Positions 1 through 10,294 of a stretch of DNA of 64,000 nt are shown piece by piece (position 1 is the first letter of the stretch; each line of letters opens with the position of its first letter). A program made the position numbers and the translations under genes. The stretch lies in NCBI RefSeq assembly GCF_002741945.1, contig NZ_MDVN01000003.1, positions 124,001-188,000 on the forward strand, written 5' to 3'. This stretch comes from Gaetbulibacter sp. 4G1. Its GTDB lineage: Bacteria; Bacteroidota; Bacteroidia; Flavobacteriales; Flavobacteriaceae. A model generated the notes under the pieces. That model was not told the DNA's origin and made no database searches. It worked only from the letters and a program-made list of their open reading frames with translations.

Positions 1-90
1 TATTGGTTCAAAAAAAACAATTTATTTTTTAGGGTTAAATGCTACTAAACTGTTTTTATAAGACTATGTAGTGTTTAATTTAAATTGACT

Positions 91-3000
91 ATGAAAAACG
101 TTTTACTAATTGTATTTTTTATTTGTTTATCTGTAGCTAGTTATGGGCAAATTATAAGTGTAAATAACCCTGCTGATGCAGAATCAAGTTTTTCTTTAGA
201 TAAGCTTGTTGAAGATATTTTAATATCTAGTGAGTGTTCTACCGTTGATACTTTTTCTTCTCAAGTTAGTGGTACGCCAACTCAAACAAGTACAAAGAGT
301 TATGGTTATTTTAAAAAACCTGTTGGAAGCTCTTTTCCTTTTGATGAAGGAATTATAATAACATCAGGAAGAGCTTTTGAAGCAGGGAATACAATTGTTA
401 CACCCCCAGTAGGAACCGCACATCCTGATAATATTAACGGACTTGGTGGCGATGCAGATTTACAAACAGCATTAGGAATAATAAACACTTTTGATGCTAC
501 TTATGTGAAATTTAATTTTGTTCCGTTAGTAAACACAATTAGCTTCCGTTTTTTAATGGCATCTGAAGAGTACGATGGTGCAACCGAATGTAGTTTTGCT
601 GATAGCTTTGCTTTTTTATTAAGAGAAGTAGGTACAACTAAATATCAAAATTTAGCAGTATTACCTAATGGGCAAAGAGTAAGTGTAAGAAATATTAATA
701 ATGCAGCTGCTTGTAGAGCTAACACCGAATTTTTTGAAGGTTATAATATACCAGACACTAATTACGGAGGGCGAACTAAAGTGCTTACAGCAAGCGCAGC
801 AGTTGACCCTAATAAAACTTATGAAATAAAAATAGTTGTAGCTGATCAAGGTGATTCTCAATGGGACTCTGCTATATTTTTAGAGGCTGGAAGTTTTGAT
901 ATTGGAGGTAACCTAGGTGTAGACAAAACTATTAAGGGAGGAAATCCTGCTTGTAGTGGTAAGCTTTTTGAGTTGGATGCTACTTTAGCTATACCAGGAA
1001 CAACATATAAATGGTTTAAAGACGGTGTAGAAATCCCTGGAGAAACAAATCCAACATACAATGTTGCAACTGAAGGAACTTATTCGGTACAAATTGATGT
1101 TGCGGCAGGATGTAGTTCAACAGATGATATTATTGTTCAATTTACTACAAATCCAGTAGTATCTGCTCCACCAGAAAATATTGTTTTGTGTGAATCGGAT
1201 AACGATTTAACAGAAATCTTTGATTTTTCAGCAAACGAAGCTTTAGTTTTAGGTAGTCAAGCAGCGGCAGATTTTCCTATTAGTTTTCATACTAGTCAAA
1301 CAGATGCTGATACTAATCAAAACCCTATTGCAACACCTAACACGTATACCAATACAATACAAAATGAAACCATTTGGATTCGTATTGCAGATAAAACACA
1401 AACTTGTTTTGAAGTTACAAGTTTTAATATTACTGTAAATAAAGAATCAATAGCTAATAAACCAATAGATTATGAGCTTTGTGATGATGCAAATGATGGT
1501 GACGATACGAATGAAATTGTAACTTTTGATTTGTCTACAAAAATAAATGAAGTACTAGGGTCTCAGCCATCTACAGATTATGATATTAAATTTTATAATT
1601 CTCAAATTGATGCTGATGCTGCAATTGTAGGAACTGAAATTACTTCGCCAATTCAAAATACAAGTAATCCACAAATCATTTACGCAAGAATAGAAAACAA
1701 AGGAAATACTAGTTGTTATGATACAACTACTTTTAATTTAGTAGTAAACCCATTGCCAACAGTAAACCCTATAGTTACCTTAACTCAGTGTGATAATGAT
1801 ACTGATGGTTTTTCAAATTTTAATTTAACTGAAGCCAATACAATACTGTCAAACAATTCAGTAAACGAAATTTTTACTTATTATTTAAGTGATGCTGATG
1901 CTCAAGGTGGTTTAGTCGCAAATCAAATTACAAACTTTATTAATTACCCAAATCCAACTGCACTTAGTAGTGTGGTTTATTCAAGAATTGAAAATGCTAA
2001 AGGTTGTTACCGTACGGCAAGAATAGATTTAGTAGTTAGTGCTACTCAAATACCGTCAACATTTAATTTGACATATCAGGTTTGTGATGATAAACTTATT
2101 GATAATGATAATACTAATGGTATCGCTGCTTTTGATTTTAGTGATGCCGAACAACAAATAAAAAACCTTTTTCCTAGTAGTGGACAAAATACCACAATAA
2201 CTTACTATACTAATGAAGCTGATGCTTTATCTGAAACTAATGCAATTATAGACATTAGTAACCATAGAAATGACACTTCAGCAAATACACAACAAATATA
2301 TGTACGTGTAGATAGCGATGTTGTTAATGCTTGTTTAGGATTGGGGAGCCATATTACTTTAACGGTTAACCCATTACCAGTACTAAATACAATTGATGAT
2401 TATGTGTTGTGTAGCGATACAGATTTTACTGTTTTTGATTTGCCAACAAAAGATGTTGAAGTCATTGGAACACAAACCAAGGCTATTTTAATAAGTTATC
2501 ATCTTACTGAACAAGATGCAATTGACAATATAGCGATAGCTAATAGTAGTACTTATTCAAATATAAGTAATCCGCAACAAATATTTGTTCGTGCTCAATT
2601 TGATGAAAATGGAAATGGAGTGGCAGATGCCAATGAATGCTTCAGTACCGATATGAGTTTTAACCTTGTTGTAAATTATAATCCAACTATATTTCAACCA
2701 GATGATATTCGAATTTGTAGTGACATTGTAACAACAAATTATGATTTAACTGTTAAGGAAAATCAAATTACTGGAGGTGATACATCTATTGTATTATCTT
2801 ATTTTGAGACTCAATTAGATTTGGATAATAATAACCCAATCACAGCCCCAACTGTATACACCAATACAGTTTTAGATAGAGATATTTTAGTTTTAGCTAC
2901 AGGTTCAAATACTTGTACGTCTACAACAACATTATCTTTAAAAACAATTATTTATGACAATTTAAATAAAAACCCTTCTCCTATAGAAGAATGTGAAGTT

Positions 3001-4050
3001 GATAATGATGGCTTTGATTTTTTTGATGTTACAAGACGAGAAACAGAAATTTTAAACGGACTTGGCGAAGCGGATTTTAGTTTTACTTATTATGAAAATG
3101 AGGCCGATGCCATTGCTGGAAATAGTAATACAATACCTAATAGTATTAGTTTTGAAAACACAGAGGCAGTGACCCAAACTATTTACGTAAGAGTATTACC
3201 AAATGCAAATGAGTGCTTTATAGTGGTTCCTATAAATCTAGTAGTAAACCCAGTTCCAGAAATAGATATTGAAGAAGAGTATGTAATTTGCTTAAATAGT
3301 AATAATGACGTTATAGCCCCTGAAAACGCAACATTATTGAGCAATCCCCCAATCGATACACAATTAAATACTACAGATTATACATTCCAATGGTATAATG
3401 GAACAGAAGCTGAGGTAAATGCAGATCCTATAGGTACAGTAATAACTGGAGCTACAAATGCTCAGTTTACACCAGTAGTGGTTGGTAATTATACTGTATT
3501 TGCAACTAATATAGCAACGGGATGTAGAATTCCTGCAAGCACCTTGGTTGTTGGGTCGTATCCACCAGAGAGTATGTCAGTAGAATTATTGAGCACATCT
3601 TTTTCAGACAATAATATTATAGAAGTAACAGTTATAGGTGTTGGTGAATATGAATATAGGCTAAATTCTGGTTCGTGGCAGAGTTCTAATGTATTTGAAC
3701 GATTAACTGGGGGAGAACATACGGTATATGTACGCGATTTATTAAATTGTAACGAAATTTCAGAAATGCAGATTGTGATTGATTACCCTAAATATTTTAC
3801 ACCTAATGGTGATGGTGTACATGACACATGGAATATTAAAGGAATAGCAACTCAGCCTAATGCAGAAATTTATATATTTGACAGATATGGTAAGCTATTA
3901 AAACAGTTAAACCCTAAAGGGTTAGGATGGAATGGAACGTTTAATGGGCAAAAATTTCCAACAGGAGATTATTGGTTTGTAGTAAAATATAATGAACCGC
4001 TTGATAACACACAAAAAGAGTTTAGATCGCATTTTACCTTGAAAAGATAA
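91..4050 (+). CDS. T9SS type B secreted repeat protein with choice-of-anchor L domain
   Basis: Large secreted surface protein of about 1319 residues. I chose the ATG at 91 over the in-frame TTG at 85 because it gives a clean 20-residue signal peptide ending SYGQ. Residues ~30-260 resemble the choice-of-anchor L domain, with a GIIITSGRA strand and MASEEYDG motif. A PKD/Ig-like stretch follows (~275-355, YKWFKDGVEIPGETNPTY). Then come about eight modules of ~90-100 residues, each with an acidic CD.DxDG-like start, FDLS-like strand, a FY.SQ.DADA-like strand and a YARIEN..CY-like end. The last ~85 residues are a classic type B gliding-motility/T9SS sorting domain (YFTPNGDGVHDTWNI, IFDRYGKLLKQL, GDYWFVVKY). 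Export through the type IX system to the cell surface or medium is inferred. A PorP/SprF gene follows after 9 bases, the usual pairing. Ligand unknown; an adhesin role is plausible. Confidence 0.93.
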   Translation: MKNVLLIVFFICLSVASYGQIISVNNPADAESSFSLDKLVEDILISSECSTVDTFSSQVSGTPTQTSTKSYGYFKKPVGSSFPFDEGIIITSGRAFEAGNTIVTPPVGTAHPDNINGLGGDADLQTALGIINTFDATYVKFNFVPLVNTISFRFLMASEEYDGATECSFADSFAFLLREVGTTKYQNLAVLPNGQRVSVRNINNAAACRANTEFFEGYNIPDTNYGGRTKVLTASAAVDPNKTYEIKIVVADQGDSQWDSAIFLEAGSFDIGGNLGVDKTIKGGNPACSGKLFELDATLAIPGTTYKWFKDGVEIPGETNPTYNVATEGTYSVQIDVAAGCSSTDDIIVQFTTNPVVSAPPENIVLCESDNDLTEIFDFSANEALVLGSQAAADFPISFHTSQTDADTNQNPIATPNTYTNTIQNETIWIRIADKTQTCFEVTSFNITVNKESIANKPIDYELCDDANDGDDTNEIVTFDLSTKINEVLGSQPSTDYDIKFYNSQIDADAAIVGTEITSPIQNTSNPQIIYARIENKGNTSCYDTTTFNLVVNPLPTVNPIVTLTQCDNDTDGFSNFNLTEANTILSNNSVNEIFTYYLSDADAQGGLVANQITNFINYPNPTALSSVVYSRIENAKGCYRTARIDLVVSATQIPSTFNLTYQVCDDKLIDNDNTNGIAAFDFSDAEQQIKNLFPSSGQNTTITYYTNEADALSETNAIIDISNHRNDTSANTQQIYVRVDSDVVNACLGLGSHITLTVNPLPVLNTIDDYVLCSDTDFTVFDLPTKDVEVIGTQTKAILISYHLTEQDAIDNIAIANSSTYSNISNPQQIFVRAQFDENGNGVADANECFSTDMSFNLVVNYNPTIFQPDDIRICSDIVTTNYDLTVKENQITGGDTSIVLSYFETQLDLDNNNPITAPTVYTNTVLDRDILVLATGSNTCTSTTTLSLKTIIYDNLNKNPSPIEECEVDNDGFDFFDVTRRETEILNGLGEADFSFTYYENEADAIAGNSNTIPNSISFENTEAVTQTIYVRVLPNANECFIVVPINLVVNPVPEIDIEEEYVICLNSNNDVIAPENATLLSNPPIDTQLNTTDYTFQWYNGTEAEVNADPIGTVITGATNAQFTPVVVGNYTVFATNIATGCRIPASTLVVGSYPPESMSVELLSTSFSDNNIIEVTVIGVGEYEYRLNSGSWQSSNVFERLTGGEHTVYVRDLLNCNEISEMQIVIDYPKYFTPNGDGVHDTWNIKGIATQPNAEIYIFDRYGKLLKQLNPKGLGWNGTFNGQKFPTGDYWFVVKYNEPLDNTQKEFRSHFTLKR

Positions 4051-4059
4051 AATTATAGT

Positions 4060-5064
4060 ATGAAAATAAAACATATTTTTATAGTAATTATAGGAGTGTT
4101 GAGCACCCAAATTGCAACTTCGCAAGAAGGATTGCCTATATATACAGATTATTTAACAGATAATTATTACCTCATTCACCCGTCAATGGCAGGTATAGCT
4201 AATTGTTCGAAAATTAGACTTACATCACGCCAACAATGGTTTGGACATGAAGATGCTCCAAGACTTACTACGTTAAGTTTAAACGGAAGAATAGGCGATA
4301 CACCTTCTGCAATTGGAGGTATTTTGTATACAGATAGAAATGGATACCATTCACAAACTGGAGCATATGCTACCTATGCACATCACCTTTTATTTTCTAG
4401 AAACGAAGTAGATTTAAATATGCTGTCTTTTGGTTTAAGTGCCGGTTTTATTCAATATAAGTTAGATGAAACATCATTTTTATTTGATGGACCAGATGCT
4501 ATTATTGATGGCATTGTACAAAATGAAACTAATTTTAATATCGATGTAGGGTTTTCTTATCATTATTTAGATTATTATGCGCATGCAACGGTTAAAAACG
4601 TTTTAAGAAATGCTGGTATTAATAAAGACCCTAATATAACAAGTAATTTAAGACGTTATTTGTTTTCTGTTGGAGGGATCTTTGGTAAATTAGGGAGCGA
4701 ATGGAGTTATGAACCTTCGTTGATGTTTCAATATAGAGATGCAACTCAAGAAGCTTCAATTGATATTAATGCTAAGGTTTATAAAGAAATGGATTTTGGT
4801 AAAATTTGGGGAGGCTTATCATTCAGACAAAGTTCTGATGGTGCTGAGTATATTACTACCTCCAATACTATAAAAAGTCAAAAACTACAGCAAATAACGC
4901 CAATATTAGGAGTTGATTATAAGCAATTTATGTTTGCTTATACATATACTTATCAAACCAACTCATTAGTGTTTACCAACGGAGGGTTTCATCAATTAAC
5001 CTTAGGGTATAATTTTGCTTGTAGAAGAAAACAATACGATTGTAAATGTCCTGCTGTAAATTAA
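4060..5064 (+). CDS. PorP/SprF family type IX secretion system membrane protein
   Basis: Outer-membrane beta-barrel protein of 334 residues with an N-terminal signal peptide (cleavage near IATSQ). The mature start EGLPIYTDYLTDNYYLIHPSMAGI is the hallmark of the PorP/SprF family, followed by RQQWFG and the GLSAGF and LGYNF strands. Family members are often encoded directly after a type B T9SS cargo and help secrete or attach that cargo; here it follows the large repeat protein by 9 bases, almost certainly in the same transcript. The C-terminus is slightly unusual, with Cys-rich CRRKQYDCKCP. It is probably a cargo-dedicated paralogue rather than the core PorP, because no core T9SS genes are nearby. 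Confidence 0.93.
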   Translation: MKIKHIFIVIIGVLSTQIATSQEGLPIYTDYLTDNYYLIHPSMAGIANCSKIRLTSRQQWFGHEDAPRLTTLSLNGRIGDTPSAIGGILYTDRNGYHSQTGAYATYAHHLLFSRNEVDLNMLSFGLSAGFIQYKLDETSFLFDGPDAIIDGIVQNETNFNIDVGFSYHYLDYYAHATVKNVLRNAGINKDPNITSNLRRYLFSVGGIFGKLGSEWSYEPSLMFQYRDATQEASIDINAKVYKEMDFGKIWGGLSFRQSSDGAEYITTSNTIKSQKLQQITPILGVDYKQFMFAYTYTYQTNSLVFTNGGFHQLTLGYNFACRRKQYDCKCPAVN

Positions 5065-5099
5065 AAAAAAGAGGCTCGTATAACGAGCCTCTTTTTTTA
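5064..5099. terminator. Bidirectional rho-independent terminator
   Basis: Perfect 9-bp stem (5071-5079 with 5083-5091) with a three-base loop, flanked by A8 on the left and T7 on the right. It lies between convergent genes and can end transcripts from both strands. Confidence 0.93.
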
Positions 5100-6254
5100 A
5101 TTCCAAGTATACTTTTTCTTTTTAGCTTGCTCTTTTATGGCTTTTGTCATTGCGTTTTCTAGCCCATTTGAGTTTTCTTTTTTATGATCTAGAATATAGA
5201 GTTTTCGTTTTTTATTTAACTCTTGAATTTTCTTTTGAATGCTTTCCCGTTCTTTTCGTTTTTTAGCAACATAAGCTTTAATTTCAGTTTCAGATTTACC
5301 TTTTAAAACTTCTGGTAATTGACTTTTTTCTAAATCATCATATTTGAAATTTTCTTCTCTCTCTGCATCGACTAAATCCCAAGATTTATTTTTATATAAA
5401 TGTGAGCTCTTGCTTACTGTTCTACTAACAGCATTAGCTTTACTGTATAAACCAGCATTAGTATCCTGCTCAGCTTGAAGAGCCATTTTTTGTCTGCCAG
5501 CATGTCCATAAATAACATAAGTTTTATTCAATTTTTGATTTAAAATTAAAATATCGTCATCATAAGGCGATGCTATATGTACAGTGGCATTGTTTTGATT
5601 TATAGCCATATAATCGCCGTTAGTTAAGCTTGCTCCATCTCTCCAACGGCTAGAAATACCTTGTTGGTAATCACCACAAAAAATAGTATTAATGGTAACA
5701 TCTTTTTCTTTAGCATTAGTTGATGCATCTTTATAATTAATTTTTCCTTGTGTAAAAGGTTCATTACCTGCAATAAAAATAAGCTTTAAATCATCTGGAT
5801 TATCACCCCATTTTAGTTGATTTAATGAAGTTTGAATAACTTGCCCGCAATACTCTTCACCACCATTTGTAGTTAACGAAAATAGTTCCTTTGAAATTTC
5901 ATCCAGATCTTCGCTAAAAGTTAAAACCTGTCTTATAAAACCTTCGTCTCCATTTAACCTGTCGTTTCCGTATTCATACAAAGCAATTTGTAAATTTGGT
6001 TTACTATCATGGCATTTTGCATACGATAACTCATTAACAATATCCCAAAGTTGGGCTTTTGCCTGATCTATTAACCCATCCATACTATTGCTAGTGTCTA
6101 ATAAAAGAGCAACTTTTATGTATTGTTTACTAGGTTTATGTGCTGTTATTTGTACTTGCGCATAATTGGTATTTGCTTTTTTATTATTTGCATTACAGGC
6201 TGTAAATCCCATTAGCAACATGCTAAAAAGAAATATTTTAAAGTGTGTTTTCAT
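5097..6254 (-). CDS. VWA domain-containing lipoprotein
   Basis: Predicted lipoprotein of 385 residues with a lipobox (MGFTAC) at the end of a hydrophobic signal. A von Willebrand A domain follows: strand VALLLDTSNSMDG carries the MIDAS DxSxS motif, and later strands read KLIFIAGNEPF and INTIFCGD. The C-terminal third is highly charged and coiled-coil-like (KKRKERESIQKKIQELNKK). It probably binds a protein partner in a metal-dependent way on the periplasmic or outer-membrane face. A SIMPL-domain gene is encoded just upstream on the same strand, 57 bases away. Exact function is unknown. Confidence 0.85.
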   Translation of the reverse strand: MKTHFKIFLFSMLLMGFTACNANNKKANTNYAQVQITAHKPSKQYIKVALLLDTSNSMDGLIDQAKAQLWDIVNELSYAKCHDSKPNLQIALYEYGNDRLNGDEGFIRQVLTFSEDLDEISKELFSLTTNGGEEYCGQVIQTSLNQLKWGDNPDDLKLIFIAGNEPFTQGKINYKDASTNAKEKDVTINTIFCGDYQQGISSRWRDGASLTNGDYMAINQNNATVHIASPYDDDILILNQKLNKTYVIYGHAGRQKMALQAEQDTNAGLYSKANAVSRTVSKSSHLYKNKSWDLVDAEREENFKYDDLEKSQLPEVLKGKSETEIKAYVAKKRKERESIQKKIQELNKKRKLYILDHKKENSNGLENAMTKAIKEQAKKKKYTWN

Positions 6255-6311
6255 AATAATATTGTTTTTTTGATTAATGATAATTTTACCAAATGCCCAT
6301 CATGGGCTTTT

Positions 6312-7031
6312 TTAATTTAATGAGAATTTTGCCTTAACTGAGGCTGCTATTGTAATAGTTTTAATGTTTAAATCTTGAATTTTTTCTTGTTTGCCCCTTG
6401 AACCATAAATGTTACTATAGCCTCTAATAACAATACCATTTGCGTTACCATTTAATCTGTTTAAGCTATTTGTAGCTTGTTCTTGAACAAATAAGGCTTT
6501 CCTTATGGTTTGATTAATTACCGTTGCATAATCATTAGCTTTTTCTTTAGCTACTTTAAGGGCTTTTAACTTAGTGTCTCTTCTTATTTTTTCAATATCA
6601 GAATGACTTGTTTTAGTGATATGAATATTAGAAACATCAATTCTATCTAAAGCTTGATATACTTTGCCTAGAGTTTCACCATCGTTTACAATTAATTCAT
6701 AATGTTTCTTTTTTGTTACTTTATCATCGCCTAAAAACTTTCTTTTGTAGTATCCATTAAAATCCAAAATGGAGAAATTTTTGTCTAAATCTATATTTAA
6801 AGATTTTAAAATTGTTATCATTTGATTTTCTTGTTGCTCAATACTTATTTTGCCTTTTTTGTCATTTTCATCAAGTTCAATGTTTAAATAGATTTCATTG
6901 GGAATAATTTCAGTTTCTATTTGCCCTGTGACTTCAATGTATGGCTGATCGATAAAATTTTTTTCTCCGTTTTGAGAAAAAGACACGATTGTAAATAAAA
7001 GGGCAAAAAAAAGGTGATTTGTAATTTTCAT
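6312..7031 (-). CDS. SIMPL (DUF541) domain-containing periplasmic protein
   Basis: 239 residues with a signal peptide (MKITNHLFFALLFTIVSFSQ). The mature region begins YIEVTGQIETEIIPNEIYLNIEL, as in SIMPL/DUF541 proteins, and contains an extended helix KLKALKVAKEKANDYA followed by the expected C-terminal strand. Members are periplasmic or outer-membrane proteins of uncertain role, some linked to oxidative or envelope stress. It lies just upstream of the VWA lipoprotein and may be co-transcribed with it. Confidence 0.85.
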   Translation of the reverse strand: MKITNHLFFALLFTIVSFSQNGEKNFIDQPYIEVTGQIETEIIPNEIYLNIELDENDKKGKISIEQQENQMITILKSLNIDLDKNFSILDFNGYYKRKFLGDDKVTKKKHYELIVNDGETLGKVYQALDRIDVSNIHITKTSHSDIEKIRRDTKLKALKVAKEKANDYATVINQTIRKALFVQEQATNSLNRLNGNANGIVIRGYSNIYGSRGKQEKIQDLNIKTITIAASVKAKFSLN

Positions 7032-7240
7032 AAGATTATTGTTTTCTGATTAACAGTGTAAAACTAAAAGCAACTTTTTTCTTAAAAAAAGAGGAATGAG
7101 TTAAATAGTAATTTGGATGAGTAAACAAAACTTTTGATTGGGTAAAAGGTACTTTTTCAACATAAAAACATGAAGAATTGTAAAATGACCATTTTATTAT
7201 AACAAAGAAAGTGCGTAAGTTTATCTATTATAAAGTAACC

Positions 7241-9415
7241 ATGAAGTTATTAGTTAAATACATTAGTTTTTTATGCCTTCTTTTTTGCACAAGTTTTTTA
7301 CTTGCTCAAGAAAGAAACGATGCTATAAACTCAGAAAAAAGATTTACTGTACGTGGTTCTGTAATAGAAAGTGATACCAATAAGCCAATATCTAATGTTA
7401 ATATAGAAGTTGGAGGTGGTGCATATACCACAACTGACGCTTTAGGAGAATTTAAAATTGTTGCAAAAAAGGGTGACGAGCTTACGATAAAGCATAAAGA
7501 TTTTGAAACGGTTTATTATATTATTGAAGATAGTGAGCGCATTAAAGTTAAGGTAGAACCTAATAAAATAGAAGAGTACAGAAGCAAACTTTTTAAATCA
7601 AAAGCAAATACCCAAGTCTTTAAATCACTTATAGACTCTGCAGAAGTATATTTAAAAAAAGATGCAAAAAAGAGCATTCAATTTATTGCAGATGCTTTAA
7701 AGGATAGTAGGTCAGTTAAGGAAAATAGTGAAGCTTACGAAGTTTTAGGCGATATTTACACGTATTGGAAACAGTTTGATTTGGCAGTTTCAAATTACAG
7801 AATTAGTATTCAAAATAGAACAAGTAATGCCGTTAAAATTAAATTAGCGAAAGCGTATCAGCTTAATAAAAATTACCAAGAAAGCCTTAGTATTTATAAT
7901 GAGATTGATAAGAAGCAACTATCAAATTGGCAACTCGTTTCGCTTTACGAGGGGCTTGGAGATGTACACCAAAACACAAAAGCTTTTGACGCTTCAATAG
8001 ATGCTTATACAAAAGGGTTAGAAGTGGCACAAAAACATTTAATAACTCCAAAGATTACGGATTTAAATTCTAAACTAGCTCAAGCACATATTAATAATGG
8101 AGAGCTCCAAGAAGCACAACTTCGATTTAGTAATTCTCTTAAGTTAGCTAGTCAAGAAAACAAAAGAAGAGGCGTAGAGGAAAAAGTTAAAGTAGCAGAT
8201 TTTCAAAATAATTTAAATGATTATTCCAGCGAAATAGAACTGCGTAAAGAAGCTTTGGATGATATAAATGATATAGAGAGCGATTCGGTTTTCGATAACA
8301 AAAGTGCCTTAACACCACAAAAACAAAATTATAAAATAGGAAATGCTTATGCTTTGCAAAAAGATTATGGAAACGCTATAACCTATCTTGAAAAAAGTAT
8401 TGAAGAAGCTGATGATAAAGAAGATTTAATCGTTCAAAAAGATGCAACTAAAAAACTATCAGACGTATTACGTGATGCTGGCGAATTTGATAAAGCACGA
8501 ATTGCGTTTGAAAATTACATAAGCTTATTAGACAAAGTCTATGTAAAAAGAGAGCAAGAAATATCACAAGCAGCACGATTTAGTCAAGATATAATTAGTA
8601 AACAAAACAGGATTTTAAGTTTAGAGAGTGATAGAGAGCTCTCAGAAAGTAAATATCAACTTAATGTTGAACAAGCCCGAACACAAAAATTGATTATTTA
8701 CTCGCTAATTGGAGGGGTTCTATTGTTGTTAGTTACAGCATTTTTAATGTTTAAATATATAAAGCAACAACGGTTAGCTAATAATTTATTGGCATTAAAA
8801 ACGTTACGCAGTCAAATGAATCCGCATTTTATATTTAATGCCTTAAACTCTGTAAATAGTTTTATAGCTTCGAACGATGAGCGAACAGCAAATAAATATT
8901 TATCAGATTTCTCATTATTAATGCGAGCTGTTTTAGAAAATAGCGAAGAAGATTTTATTCCATTAGAAAAGGAAATAGAGTTATTGCAATTATACACGAA
9001 ATTAGAACACTTTAGGTTTAAAGATAAGTTTGATTATAATATTACTGTGGATGAAAACATTAATGTAAACAATTTTGTAATTCCGCCAATGCTATTACAA
9101 CCTTATATTGAAAATGCCGTTTGGCACGGACTGAGATACAAAAAAAGTAAGGGGCGTTTAGATATTAAAATTACTCAAACCAAGCCTGATGAAATAAGCA
9201 TAGAGATTGTAGATGACGGTATTGGTAGAAAAAAATCGAAGTCTTTAAAAACCGAACATCAGCAAAAGCAAAACTCAAAAGGTATGGGTAATATTAAGAA
9301 GCGTGTATCAATTTTAAACGCAATGTACAAAGATAAGGTTGATGTTTTTATTGACGATTTTCAAAATAAGGAAGATACAGGAACCAAAGTTGTGGTAACA
9401 CTTAAAAAGGATTAA
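7241..9415 (+). CDS. LytS-type sensor histidine kinase with TPR and carboxypeptidase-regulatory-like sensor
   Basis: Membrane sensor kinase of 724 residues. The ATG at 7241 is preferred to an in-frame GTG at 7211 because it starts a clean signal peptide ending FLLAQ. Order: beta-sandwich resembling the carboxypeptidase regulatory-like domain (~35-105, FTVRGSVIESDTNKPISNVNI), TPR helices (~125-460), a short coiled coil, one membrane segment (~487-510), then a His_kinase domain with MNPHFIFNALNS (phospho-acceptor His529) and an ATP-binding domain with ENAVWHGL (~624) and DDGIGRKKS (~658). The TPR region is therefore probably periplasmic. The cognate LytTR regulator starts 2 bases downstream. 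The signal sensed is unknown. Confidence 0.92.
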   Translation: MKLLVKYISFLCLLFCTSFLLAQERNDAINSEKRFTVRGSVIESDTNKPISNVNIEVGGGAYTTTDALGEFKIVAKKGDELTIKHKDFETVYYIIEDSERIKVKVEPNKIEEYRSKLFKSKANTQVFKSLIDSAEVYLKKDAKKSIQFIADALKDSRSVKENSEAYEVLGDIYTYWKQFDLAVSNYRISIQNRTSNAVKIKLAKAYQLNKNYQESLSIYNEIDKKQLSNWQLVSLYEGLGDVHQNTKAFDASIDAYTKGLEVAQKHLITPKITDLNSKLAQAHINNGELQEAQLRFSNSLKLASQENKRRGVEEKVKVADFQNNLNDYSSEIELRKEALDDINDIESDSVFDNKSALTPQKQNYKIGNAYALQKDYGNAITYLEKSIEEADDKEDLIVQKDATKKLSDVLRDAGEFDKARIAFENYISLLDKVYVKREQEISQAARFSQDIISKQNRILSLESDRELSESKYQLNVEQARTQKLIIYSLIGGVLLLLVTAFLMFKYIKQQRLANNLLALKTLRSQMNPHFIFNALNSVNSFIASNDERTANKYLSDFSLLMRAVLENSEEDFIPLEKEIELLQLYTKLEHFRFKDKFDYNITVDENINVNNFVIPPMLLQPYIENAVWHGLRYKKSKGRLDIKITQTKPDEISIEIVDDGIGRKKSKSLKTEHQQKQNSKGMGNIKKRVSILNAMYKDKVDVFIDDFQNKEDTGTKVVVTLKKD

Positions 9416-9417
9416 AA

Positions 9418-10152
9418 ATGAAACTAACCTCAATCATAGTTGAAGACGAAGAAACAAGCAGGCAAATTCTAAAGAATTACTTAAAAAAGTATTGCCCAAA
9501 TGTAACTGTTTTAGGCGAAGCAGAAAACGTTGAAGAGGCTTTAGTATTGATTAGAAATAACGATTTAGATTTGGTATTTCTCGACGTAGAAATGCCCTAT
9601 GGTAATGCTTTCGATTTACTTGAAAAGGTTGGCGATATAGATTTTGAAACCGTATTTGTAACCGCTTACAATCACTATGCTATGGATGCTTTAAATGCGC
9701 ATGCATCGTATTATTTAATGAAACCCATTTCTATAGACGAGCTTATAAAAGCAGTTGACTATGTAACCGAAATAAAAATCAAAGAAGAAGCGCTTCAAAA
9801 TCAAGTATTAGCCCCAAAAACAAATACAGTAAATGGTAAAATTACTATTCCGCAGCTAAATGGTTTTGAGGTTATTAATACATCAGATATTTTATACTGT
9901 AAAGCCGATGATAATTATACCGAGATTTTCCTCAACACCAATAAAAAGAAACTGGTAAGTAAAACACTTAAATATTTTGAGGATATTTTAAAGGATACAA
10001 GTTTTGCCCGTGTACACAAATCGTATTTAGTAAATGTAAACGAGGTTGTTAAATACGTAAAAGGTAAAGGAGGAAGCGTGGTATTAAGTAACGGAAAGGA
10101 AATTATGGTTTCAGCATCAAAAAAATCAGGTTTATTATCCTATTTTAAATAG
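9418..10152 (+). CDS. LytTR family DNA-binding response regulator
   Basis: 244 residues. The receiver domain (1-~120) has acidic residues E9-D10 and phospho-acceptor D56 in LVFLDVEMP, the conserved T in FVTAYNHYA, and a lysine in YLMKPI. The C-terminal LytTR domain (~145-244) shows the ILYCKADDNYTEIFL and FARVHKSYLVNVNEV signatures. It is the partner of the kinase 2 bases upstream. LytTR regulators bind pairs of short repeats in target promoters; I could not identify its targets here. Confidence 0.95.
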   Translation: MKLTSIIVEDEETSRQILKNYLKKYCPNVTVLGEAENVEEALVLIRNNDLDLVFLDVEMPYGNAFDLLEKVGDIDFETVFVTAYNHYAMDALNAHASYYLMKPISIDELIKAVDYVTEIKIKEEALQNQVLAPKTNTVNGKITIPQLNGFEVINTSDILYCKADDNYTEIFLNTNKKKLVSKTLKYFEDILKDTSFARVHKSYLVNVNEVVKYVKGKGGSVVLSNGKEIMVSASKKSGLLSYFK

Positions 10153-10294
10153 ATTTGTCATTACTAGTAGATAAGTGATGTGGTAATCTTTTAAAGTAAA
10201 AATCAAATAATAATAAACTTACTAAAAGATTGTCACTGCAAATAAATTTGCTTCACAATAACAACTTAATGAAACAACACATAAACAGTAACAG

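Noticed and set aside
1158-3260. Periodic sequence as a CRISPR array or DNA repeat
   Set aside because: The repetition is at the protein level within one long ORF; DNA copies are diverged and there are no spacers.
6295-6313. Hairpin gccca/tgggc followed by T6 on the plus strand
   Set aside because: No plus-strand gene ends there; on the minus strand, where the flanking genes lie, no T-tract follows the stem.
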